Shown here: positions 32,480 to 37,261 of the stretch, in pieces
Layout: every line of letters starts with the position of its first letter
How positions within the stretch are numbered: position 1 is the stretch's first letter
From: an uncultured Eubacteriales bacterium
GTDB lineage: Bacteria; Bacillota; Clostridia; Oscillospirales; Acutalibacteraceae
Reading direction: 5' to 3'
NCBI GenBank assembly: GCA_934476545.1
Contig: CAKSOB010000004.1
Span: forward strand, 1-37,261
DNA length: 37,261 bases
Notes under the pieces: generated by a model
What the model saw: only the letters and a program-made list of their open reading frames with translations
Told to the model about the DNA's origin: nothing
Databases searched by the model: none
Translations under genes and position numbers: made by a program

Positions 32480-33135
32480 ATCAAAATGCAGTGGTTGTAT
32501 TTAGCGGCGGACAGGACTCCACCACCTGTTTGTTCTGGGCATTGGAGCGGTTTGAGAAGGTCATCGCCGTTACCTTTGATTACGGTCAACGTCATAAATT
32601 AGAGATTGAATGCGCTAAGGAAATCGCAAAAGATTTGGGCGTAGAGCATCACATTCTGGACATGGCGCTGCTGAACCAACTGGCACCCAACTCCCTGACC
32701 CGCAGCGACATTCCGGTGGAATGCTCCGAAAATGGGGAAGTGCCAAACAGCTTTGTAGAGGGCAGAAACCTGCTGTTCTTCAGCTTTGCGGCAGTGCTTG
32801 GAAAAGTAAAGAATTGCGACCATATTGTGGTGGGCGTTTCTCAAACCGATTTCAGCGGCTACCCGGACTGTCGGGACAACTTTGTGAAATCTCTGAACGT
32901 GACCCTAAACTTGGCTATGGACCACCAGTTTGAGATTCACTCTCCATTGATGTGGATTGACAAAGCCCAAACCTGGGAGATGGCAGACAAAATGGGTCGT
33001 CTGGACTATGTGCGGGAAAAAACCCTCACCTGCTACAACGGCATCAAGGGCAGCGGCTGCGGCGAATGCCCAAGCTGCATCCTGCGGCAGAAGGGTTTAG
33101 AGGAATACTTACAGAAAAAGGAGGCGCAGCAATGA
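32476..33135 (+). CDS. queC: 7-cyano-7-deazaguanine synthase
   Basis: QueC uses ATP and ammonia to turn 7-carboxy-7-deazaguanine into preQ0. The PP-loop motif is FSGGQDSTT (9-17). The zinc site has four cysteines near the C-terminus (C186, C195, C198, C201; GCGECPSCILRQKG). SQTDFSGYPDCRD and the EIHSPLMWIDKAQTW block are typical. Length 219 is normal. The ATG at 32476 has AAAGGAG eight bases upstream; a longer in-frame version would extend into the YjbR gene without conservation. Overlap with the previous gene is ATGA. Confidence 0.97.
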   Translation: MNQNAVVVFSGGQDSTTCLFWALERFEKVIAVTFDYGQRHKLEIECAKEIAKDLGVEHHILDMALLNQLAPNSLTRSDIPVECSENGEVPNSFVEGRNLLFFSFAAVLGKVKNCDHIVVGVSQTDFSGYPDCRDNFVKSLNVTLNLAMDHQFEIHSPLMWIDKAQTWEMADKMGRLDYVREKTLTCYNGIKGSGCGECPSCILRQKGLEEYLQKKEAQQ

Positions 33136-33617
33136 ATAGAGAGCAAGAGGGTCTGACCCTGTTGGGCAACCAAAATGTATCCTACAAAAGCGACTACGCA
33201 CCGGAAGTGTTGGAAACCTTTGACAACAAGCATCCGGGCAACGACTACTTTGTCAAGTTCAACTGCCCGGAGTTCACCAGCCTTTGTCCGATCACCGGTC
33301 AGCCGGACTTCGCCACCATTTACATCAGCTACATTCCCGATATTAAGATGGTGGAAAGCAAGTCCTTGAAGCTGTATCTGTTCAGCTTCCGCAACCATGG
33401 CGACTTCCACGAGGACTGCGTGAATATCATCATGAAAGACCTCATCAAACTGATGAACCCACGTTATATCGAGGTTTGGGGCAAGTTCACTCCACGGGGC
33501 GGCATCAGTATTGACCCATACTGCAACTACGGTAAGCCCGGCACCAAGTACGAGGAAATGGCGAACTATCGCATGATGAATCATGACTTGTACCCGGAGA
33601 AGATTGACAATCGCTAA
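33132..33617 (+). CDS. queF: NADPH-dependent 7-cyano-7-deazaguanine reductase
   Basis: QueF reduces the nitrile of preQ0 to preQ1, the base inserted into tRNA by Tgt. The thioimide-forming cysteine is C52 in SLCPITGQPDF, with D59 in position for acid catalysis, and the NADPH-binding block VESKSLKLYLFSFRNHGDFHED follows. KFTPRGGISIDPYCNYG is typical. It is the single-domain 161-residue class found in Gram-positives. AAGGAGG at 33118-33124 precedes the ATG. The last nine codons and stop lie inside the first unit of the tandem repeat that follows. Confidence 0.97.
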   Translation: MNREQEGLTLLGNQNVSYKSDYAPEVLETFDNKHPGNDYFVKFNCPEFTSLCPITGQPDFATIYISYIPDIKMVESKSLKLYLFSFRNHGDFHEDCVNIIMKDLIKLMNPRYIEVWGKFTPRGGISIDPYCNYGKPGTKYEEMANYRMMNHDLYPEKIDNR

Positions 33618-33820
33618 GGGTCGGTTCGTTCTTTTTTTTAGAAAAAGAACAGGGGATTGTACCCAGAGAAGATTGACAATCGCTAAGGGTCGGTTCGTTC
33701 TTTTTTAGAAAAAGAACAGGGGATTATACCCGGAGAAAATTGATAATCGCTAAGGGTCGGTTCGTTCTTTTTTAGAAAAAGAACAGGGGATTGTACCTAG
33801 AGAAGATTAATAATCGCTAA
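33588..33820 (+). repeat. Tandem 67-69 bp repeat starting in the queF 3' end, about 3.5 copies
   Basis: Unit starts are at 33588, 33657, 33724 and 33791, giving lengths 69, 67, 67 and a partial unit to 33820. The first unit begins within queF and includes its last nine codons and TAA stop. Each full unit ends in a hairpin, GTTCTTTTT and AAAAAGAAC flanking a short loop, then AGGGGA. The first two copies are almost identical, apart from one substitution and two extra T; the third and fourth carry more substitutions, mainly G to A changes. Unit length is not a multiple of three, so later copies do not extend queF. Confidence 0.93.
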
Positions 33821-33876
33821 TAAATTCATAGTGAAACCAAACACTATATTTTCTAAAGCGAATAAACTGAAAAAAA

Positions 33877-33901
33877 CCTCCCAAGTTGGGAGGCTTTTTT
33901 T
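33877..33901. terminator. Bidirectional terminator between the queuosine operon and the flavodoxin-like gene
   Basis: CCTCCCA (33877-33883) pairs with TGGGAGG (33887-33893); A6 precedes it and T7 follows it. It ends + strand transcripts that pass through the repeat and - strand transcripts of the flavodoxin-like gene. Confidence 0.93.
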
Positions 33902-33905
33902 ACGC

Positions 33906-34406
33906 TCAACAATATTGATTGAAATACCAACTGACAAATTCCGTCAACCGTTCCGGCTGCACAAAGTCGCCGCCGTTTTGAATGGCAGTGAAGATTTGGC
34001 GATCCTCCTCATTTTTGGGCGTGGCAGTTGCCATTGCCTTGGCGGTCATAATAAAGACCAATTTTTTGGCACCCTTTAGCTTGTTCAGGTCAATGCCGCC
34101 CAACAGTTGGAACAGAGGAATCTCTTCGGGGATATGGTTGTCGCGCTTCAGCTTGCGGCGGGAGTGGTCGTCTATTTTAGTGATGCCCACCGCCAGAACC
34201 GCCCCCACACGGAACCGCCGATGCGCCTGCTTCCATTTTTGCAGCTTGCCGCCTTCTACCCAACTCATGAAAATAATCGAAGCGTGCTTCGGTAGCTTCT
34301 GTTCCGCTTCCTCTAAAGAGCAGCAGGGTAGATGAATTTTCTCCGACAGCAGCTTGGCGTATCGGGCAGTATGTCCGGTTTGCGATTCATACACGATGGT
34401 TTTCAT
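33906..34406 (-). CDS. Flavodoxin-like domain protein
   Basis: The 166-residue protein opens MKTIVYESQTGHTARYAKLLSEKI. The YESQTGHTARYA stretch matches the phosphate-binding loop of short-chain flavodoxins (T/S-x-T-G-x-T-x-x-x-A). Later segments include IIFMSWVEGGKL and KLVFIMTAKAM, positions where the flavin ring is usually bracketed. No electron-transfer partner is nearby and the function is not known. I place the start at ATG 34406 with AAGGAG eight bases ahead; a longer version adds seven residues without an SD. A -10-like TATAAT lies just upstream. Confidence 0.85.
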   Translation of the reverse strand: MKTIVYESQTGHTARYAKLLSEKIHLPCCSLEEAEQKLPKHASIIFMSWVEGGKLQKWKQAHRRFRVGAVLAVGITKIDDHSRRKLKRDNHIPEEIPLFQLLGGIDLNKLKGAKKLVFIMTAKAMATATPKNEEDRQIFTAIQNGGDFVQPERLTEFVSWYFNQYC

Positions 34407-34435
34407 GGCGTTCTCTCCTTTCTCCATACGCTTCT

Positions 34436-34441
34436 ATTATA
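34436..34441 (-). promoter_or_regulatory. Possible -10 box for the flavodoxin-like gene
   Basis: TATAAT on the - strand (34441-34436), about 30 bases before the ATG. No good -35 box is present at 16 to 18 bases, so this is only a weak call. I also searched 34407-34541 on the + strand for a forespore-type (sigma-G or sigma-F) promoter ahead of spoVAC and found none I would defend. Confidence 0.4.
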
Positions 34442-34541
34442 CGTCTTTTTTTGAAAAAAGAAAGAGTGGATTTTGCGCTTTTTGGATAATCCTCCCGAAA
34501 GGGGGAATGCTACTTGCAAATTGCAGGAGAGGATGATTTTT

Positions 34542-35033
34542 TTGGAAAAGCAACCGATGGCGTCCACGTCCCTGGGCAGTAAGGTGACAAAGATGAGCCA
34601 AAAGCAGTACGGAGAATGGGTGAAGAAAGCCTCGCCGCCCTCTGCTTGGGTGAAGAACTGCATCATGGCATTTCTCTTTGGCGGAGGCATTTGCACTTTG
34701 GGGCAAGTGCTGTTTGTGCTGTACCAAGGGGTGGGACTGGGCGAAAAGGAAAGCCGCATGGCGGTGTCCATCAGCTTGATTTTCATTGCGGCTTTGCTGA
34801 CGGCGCTGAAAGTATTCGACAACATTGCCAAGCTGGCAGGTGCCGGAACCATTGTGCCAATCACCGGATTTGCCAACGCCATTGTGTCCCCTGCCATGGA
34901 GTACAAAAGCGAGGGCTTCATCATGGGCATGGCGGCAAAGATGTTTGTTATCGCCGGTCCTGTGTTAGTGTACGGCATTACGGCTTCGGTGGTGTACGGT
35001 ATGGTGCTGTATATCATTCGGCTGTTTTTGTGA
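34542..35033 (+). CDS. spoVAC: Stage V sporulation protein AC
   Basis: SpoVAC is an inner forespore membrane protein of the channel that moves Ca-dipicolinic acid into spores and releases it on germination; in B. subtilis it behaves as a mechanosensitive channel. The 163-residue protein has the usual core WVKKASPPSAWVKNC (conserved P-P region), then hydrophobic segments GGGICTLGQVLFVLY, ISLIFIAALLTAL and FVIAGPVLVYGITASVVYGMVLYII, with AGAGTIVPITGFANAIVSPAMEYKSEGFIMG between them. I use TTG 34542 with AGGAGAGG nine bases upstream; an in-frame ATG at 34533 directly abuts that SD and is less likely. spoVAD follows nine bases later. Confidence 0.95.
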   Translation: MEKQPMASTSLGSKVTKMSQKQYGEWVKKASPPSAWVKNCIMAFLFGGGICTLGQVLFVLYQGVGLGEKESRMAVSISLIFIAALLTALKVFDNIAKLAGAGTIVPITGFANAIVSPAMEYKSEGFIMGMAAKMFVIAGPVLVYGITASVVYGMVLYIIRLFL

Positions 35034-35042
35034 GGTGACAAG

Positions 35043-36098
35043 ATGAAACGAATCGGACGCTATACCTTAGAGCCGGAGCGCTCCCCGTGGATTGAAAGCT
35101 ACGGCTCTGTGTGCGGCAAAAAAGAGTGGGATGGACCATTGGGAGAGCTGTTTGACGAATCCTTTCTGGATACCACCTTGGGGGAATCTACTTGGGAAAA
35201 AGCCGAGAGCCGCCTGCAAACCGAAGCGGTGGAGATTGCCCTGCGGAAAGGTAATTTGGAGCAGCAGGACATTGATGTTCTCTTTGCCGGGGATTTGCTG
35301 AACCAGTGCATTTCCTCCACCTTTGGGCTGCGTGGCTTGGACATTCCTTTCTTGGGGCAGTACGGCGCTTGTTCCACCATGGGGCAGGCGTTGTGCATGG
35401 CGGCGGTCTTTGCGGAAAACGGCAGCGCAGACCGCGCCATCGCTGTGACGTCTTCCCATTTTTGCTCGGCGGAACGGCAGTTTCGCTTTCCATTAGAATA
35501 TGGCGGGCAGCGTGCTCCAACCGCTCAATGGACGGTAACGGGAGCCGGTGCCGCTGTGGTAACGGCAGGGGATACTTTTCCTAAGAAGCCCCCAAGCCGC
35601 ACAGAGGGACAGGTGCGCTCTCGCCGCATTGTCATCCGCCACATGACCGTGGGCAGAATGGCAGACTTAGGCGTGACGGATGCCAACAACATGGGAGCGG
35701 CCATGGCGCCTGCCGCCGCCCAAACCTTGGCGGATTACTTGGAGGACACCAAAACCGCTCCCAAAGATTATGACTTGATTTTAACGGGAGATTTAGGTCA
35801 GGTTGGCAGCGAGCTGATGGAACAGCTTCTGAGGGAAAGCGGCATCTTGATTGGAGAGAACCACAAGGACTGCGGCTTGCTCATCTATGACCGGCAAAAG
35901 CAGGATGTTCACGCCGGAGGTTCCGGCTGCGGCTGTGCCGGTTCGGTGGTGTGCGCCAAGCTGTTTCCGGAGATGGAAGCAGGCAAGCTGTGCAACGTGC
36001 TGTTCCTGCCCACCGGCGCGCTTATGTCTACAACTTCTTCGCAGCAGGGGGAGAGCATTCCCTCTATTTCTCATCTGCTGCATTTTATAGCGGAATAA
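35043..36098 (+). CDS. spoVAD: Stage V sporulation protein AD
   Basis: SpoVAD binds dipicolinic acid and works with SpoVAC. The protein has a thiolase/ketoacyl-synthase-like fold with the conserved GQYGACSTMGQAL block (C110), SSHFCSAERQFRFPLEYG, VTGAGAAVV, and the C-terminal GGSGCGCAGSVVC and LFLPTGALMS. Length 351 is close to the family's 335-340, with a slightly extended middle (KKPPSRTEGQ). SD GAGGTGA lies within the spoVAC end. In most spore formers spoVAE follows; here the next feature is a terminator, so the operon ends after this gene. Confidence 0.96.
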   Translation: MKRIGRYTLEPERSPWIESYGSVCGKKEWDGPLGELFDESFLDTTLGESTWEKAESRLQTEAVEIALRKGNLEQQDIDVLFAGDLLNQCISSTFGLRGLDIPFLGQYGACSTMGQALCMAAVFAENGSADRAIAVTSSHFCSAERQFRFPLEYGGQRAPTAQWTVTGAGAAVVTAGDTFPKKPPSRTEGQVRSRRIVIRHMTVGRMADLGVTDANNMGAAMAPAAAQTLADYLEDTKTAPKDYDLILTGDLGQVGSELMEQLLRESGILIGENHKDCGLLIYDRQKQDVHAGGSGCGCAGSVVCAKLFPEMEAGKLCNVLFLPTGALMSTTSSQQGESIPSISHLLHFIAE

Positions 36099-36100
36099 GA

Positions 36101-36128
36101 AAAAGCCACCCAATCGGTGGCTTCTTTG
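36101..36128. terminator. Bidirectional terminator after spoVAD
   Basis: AAGCCACC (36103-36110) pairs with GGTGGCTT (36116-36123), flanked by A-rich and T-rich tracts. It separates spoVAD (+) from the converging gene on the - strand. Confidence 0.88.
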
Positions 36129-36132
36129 TATT

Positions 36133-36588
36133 TTAAGGAGAAAAATAACGACCCATATCCTGTAAAATATTTTGGGAGAGCAGCCGTCCCTGCTCTTTGG
36201 TGTGGGCAGCGGCGATGGCGGTGTTGCCAATTTGGGTACTGTACTCGCCCATCAAGCTGCGGAGGGAAAATAAATGGCGGCAGGTGGGGGTGACCACAAG
36301 ATGATAGCCGTTGTCCATTTGGTAGAGGGCGGCACTGCGGAACAGGTGGGGTACACGGCACAGGTGCGCCACGCAGTCCAACAGCACCGAGGCGGTGGGC
36401 AGAGAAAAAACTTGGGGCATCATGCGGCAGTGAAACCGATGGGGTGCGCAGACCCCGTAGCGGAACAGGGGCAGACGGGTTCGCAGGAGCATGGCGCAGC
36501 CGCAGCAGGTGGAAATGCCTAACAATCTGGCTTCTGCCGCAGAGAGAATCAGCAACAAATGGGTTTTGCCCACCGCTTTCACTTTCAA
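36133..36588 (-). CDS. Small protein with weak similarity to adaptor protein MecA
   Basis: The 151-residue protein begins MKVKAVGKTHLLLILSAAEA. The C-terminal half has the pattern seen in MecA-like proteins: a SAALYQMDNGYHLVV strand pair, then a segment with GEYS and EQGRLLSQNILQDMGRYF. Similarity is judged by eye and moderate, so the name is provisional. If right, it would be a ClpC adaptor. The N-terminal part is rich in Cys, Arg and Leu (STCCGCAMLLRTRLPLFR) and does not resemble MecA. The start TTG is supported by GGAGGTGA (36600-36593), the longest anti-SD match in the window. A strong terminator lies upstream, so it needs a promoter between 36601 and 36660, or read-through. Confidence 0.7.
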   Translation of the reverse strand: MKVKAVGKTHLLLILSAAEARLLGISTCCGCAMLLRTRLPLFRYGVCAPHRFHCRMMPQVFSLPTASVLLDCVAHLCRVPHLFRSAALYQMDNGYHLVVTPTCRHLFSLRSLMGEYSTQIGNTAIAAAHTKEQGRLLSQNILQDMGRYFSP

Positions 36589-36659
36589 GGAATCACCTCC
36601 AAGCGCCCGTTTTTTAACAGTCTATGCAGAGAAGTTGTCCGGAGATTTTAAATTTTTGT

Positions 36660-36706
36660 AACAAAAAAACAGCGGTGGAGGGAGAGCCACACGCTGTTTT
36701 TTTGTT
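36660..36706. terminator. Very stable bidirectional terminator
   Basis: AACAAAAAAACAGCG (36660-36674) pairs perfectly with CGCTGTTTTTTTGTT (36692-36706), with a GTGG/CCAC inner helix. On the - strand it would end the RNA candidate described here or transcripts from the GH13 gene. Confidence 0.93.
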
Positions 36707-36872
36707 TTGCTAGACTCCTTCACGGGGGAGCGCTCGGAATCTCTTACAAGAAATACAGGGAGAACTATGCTAGGGAGAACGCACAAGAGAATCCTGCCGA
36801 ATGGGGAAATTCGGGAAAACAATCCATCCTCCTGCGCAACACCGGAGAAAGAGAGGTATCCTCCTCCGCTGT
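36660..36872 (-). ncRNA. ssrS: Candidate 6S-like structured RNA
   Basis: No protein gene fits this stretch. On the - strand an extended -10 promoter would start an RNA near 36872 that ends at the strong terminator, about 210 nt. The RNA folds as one long nested hairpin: CGGAGGAG (36868-36861) with CTCCCCCG (36730-36723; one mismatch); TCUCUU (36854-36849) with AAGAGA (36745-36740); then a large asymmetric bubble of 11 and 35 nt; a 12-pair helix (36837-36826 with 36792-36781, G-U pairs included); and the cap CCGAAU/AUUCGG (36814-36809 with 36802-36797). A 5' strand with GGUGUUGCGC enters the bubble. Closed ends, a central bubble, length of about 200 nt and own promoter and terminator all resemble 6S RNA. 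The identity is inferred, without a covariance search. Confidence 0.5.
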
Positions 36873-36878
36873 AATTTT

Positions 36879-36887
36879 AGTATAACA
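36879..36887 (-). promoter_or_regulatory. Extended -10 promoter for the RNA candidate
   Basis: On the - strand TGTTATACT (36887-36879) combines a TG extension with a TATACT -10 box. No clear -35 box is found 16 to 18 bases upstream (CAGAAC in that place). The start would be A36872. Confidence 0.5.
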
Positions 36888-36957
36888 AATCCCATAGGGG
36901 CGTTCTGTGATAAGATTACAAATAGAAGCTGCTTTTTGGTGATTAGGTCACAAACAA
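36888..36957. other. Spacer between the RNA promoter and the GH13 gene
   Basis: These 70 AT-rich bases separate the GH13 stop codon from the RNA promoter. I see no gene, terminator or operator in them. The whole gene-free interval is 36589-36957; its other parts are the SD of the MecA-like gene, the terminator, and the RNA candidate. Confidence 0.6.
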
Positions 36958-37261
36958 TTAGCAAAGTCGTAGGTATTGCGCGCTGTAGGGCGGCATAGAA
37001 ACGCCGCCCTCTAAAGAAACCGTTTCGCCGGTGAGCAGATTCTCCGCCTGACAATGAACATTCATGCCGCCAAAGAAAGGCTGATCCTCGGCGTTGATGG
37101 CAACCAGAACGGTTTCGCCGTCACAGCAGCGGCGGATAACACACTGTTTGTTGGTCAGCACCGGATGGCCGTAGTCCCCGTAGAGCAGGGCTTTGCTTTC
37201 TTTGTGCGCCTTGGCAAGGGTGGCGATCCAAGCGGTCAGCTCGTTTTCCACAGGGGCATCA
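36958..37261 (-). CDS. Alpha-amylase family (GH13) glycoside hydrolase, C-terminal end only
   Basis: The last roughly 100 residues of a gene that continues past the right edge; the frame is open to the end of the window (DAPVENELTAWIATL). The fragment shows the end of the catalytic barrel and the beta-sandwich C-terminal domain typical of neopullulanase, cyclomaltodextrinase and maltogenic amylases: LTAWIATLAKAHKESKALLYGDY, VIRRCCDGETVLVAINAED, AENLLTGETVSL and a final PPYSAQYLRL. The catalytic residues are outside, so substrate cannot be told. The start-like GTG at 37251 is internal to the gene. It reads toward the RNA candidate with no terminator of its own in the 70 bases after the stop. 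Confidence 0.85.
   Translation of the reverse strand, partial: DAPVENELTAWIATLAKAHKESKALLYGDYGHPVLTNKQCVIRRCCDGETVLVAINAEDQPFFGGMNVHCQAENLLTGETVSLEGGVSMPPYSAQYLRLC

Noticed and set aside
36622..36822. A 66-codon frame on the - strand
   Set aside because: It runs through the very stable terminator at 36660-36706, and the region folds as an RNA; no SD and no similarity that I can see.
1..37261. Mobile elements, prophage, CRISPR, toxin-antitoxin or defence islands
   Set aside because: Gene order is housekeeping throughout; no transposase, integrase, Cas or terminal inverted repeats were seen. The only direct repeat array is the one at the queF end, whose units lack CRISPR-like spacers.

Overview
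The window reads as the chromosome of an endospore-forming member of the Clostridia (Bacillota), plausibly in or near the Oscillospirales. Four things point that way: spoVAC-spoVAD sporulation genes; an L20-type leader in front of infC-rpmI-rplT; the Gram-positive gene strings dprA-topA-trmFO, plsX-rnc-smc-ftsY and yhbY-nadD-yqeK-rsfS; and strong Shine-Dalgarno (SD) sites with many TTG starts. The family-level placement is inference. I see no rRNA, tRNA, CRISPR array, insertion sequence or prophage. Most of the window is housekeeping DNA.

Positions 1-23,500 are all on the + strand. They hold the 3' part of addA, the infC-rpmI-rplT ribosomal operon behind a textbook promoter and attenuator leader, an rRNA/tRNA methyltransferase followed directly by dprA, and then a long tightly packed run. 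That run is topA-trmFO, plsX, rnc, a radical SAM gene, smc, ftsY, an XTP/dITP pyrophosphatase, a GNAT gene, yhbY, nadD, yqeK, rsfS and leuS. It joins DNA topology and segregation, membrane targeting, tRNA modification, ribosome assembly, NAD synthesis and aminoacylation. Many junctions overlap by 4 to 10 bases, which implies translational coupling.

From 23,500 to 30,100 there is a DUF1275 membrane protein on +, then a - strand block: a GNAT gene, a 6-phosphofructokinase with an unusual active-site signature, polyphosphate kinase (ppk), an exopolyphosphatase of the Ppx/GppA type, and a monocistronic 86-residue protein of unknown function that looks highly expressed.

From 30,170 to 33,620 lies a complete preQ0/preQ1 (queuosine precursor) operon, queD-queE-folE-(MmcQ/YjbR-like)-queC-queF. 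It is preceded by a good promoter, a probable preQ1-I riboswitch and a terminator whose 5' arm can pair with the riboswitch stem. The 3' end of queF is followed by a 67-69 bp tandem repeat whose unit includes the end of queF.

From 33,830 to the end come a flavodoxin-like gene (-), spoVAC-spoVAD (+) without spoVAE, a MecA-like gene (-), a roughly 370-base gene-free stretch that carries a promoter, a foldable RNA of about 210 nt and a strong terminator (a 6S RNA candidate), and the 3' end of a GH13 alpha-amylase-family gene (-) cut by the window edge.

The items I think most deserve a second look are the 6S-like RNA locus, the queF-end tandem repeat, the FtsY with its acidic domain at the C-terminus, the small highly expressed protein with a dyad over its promoter, and the riboswitch switching architecture.
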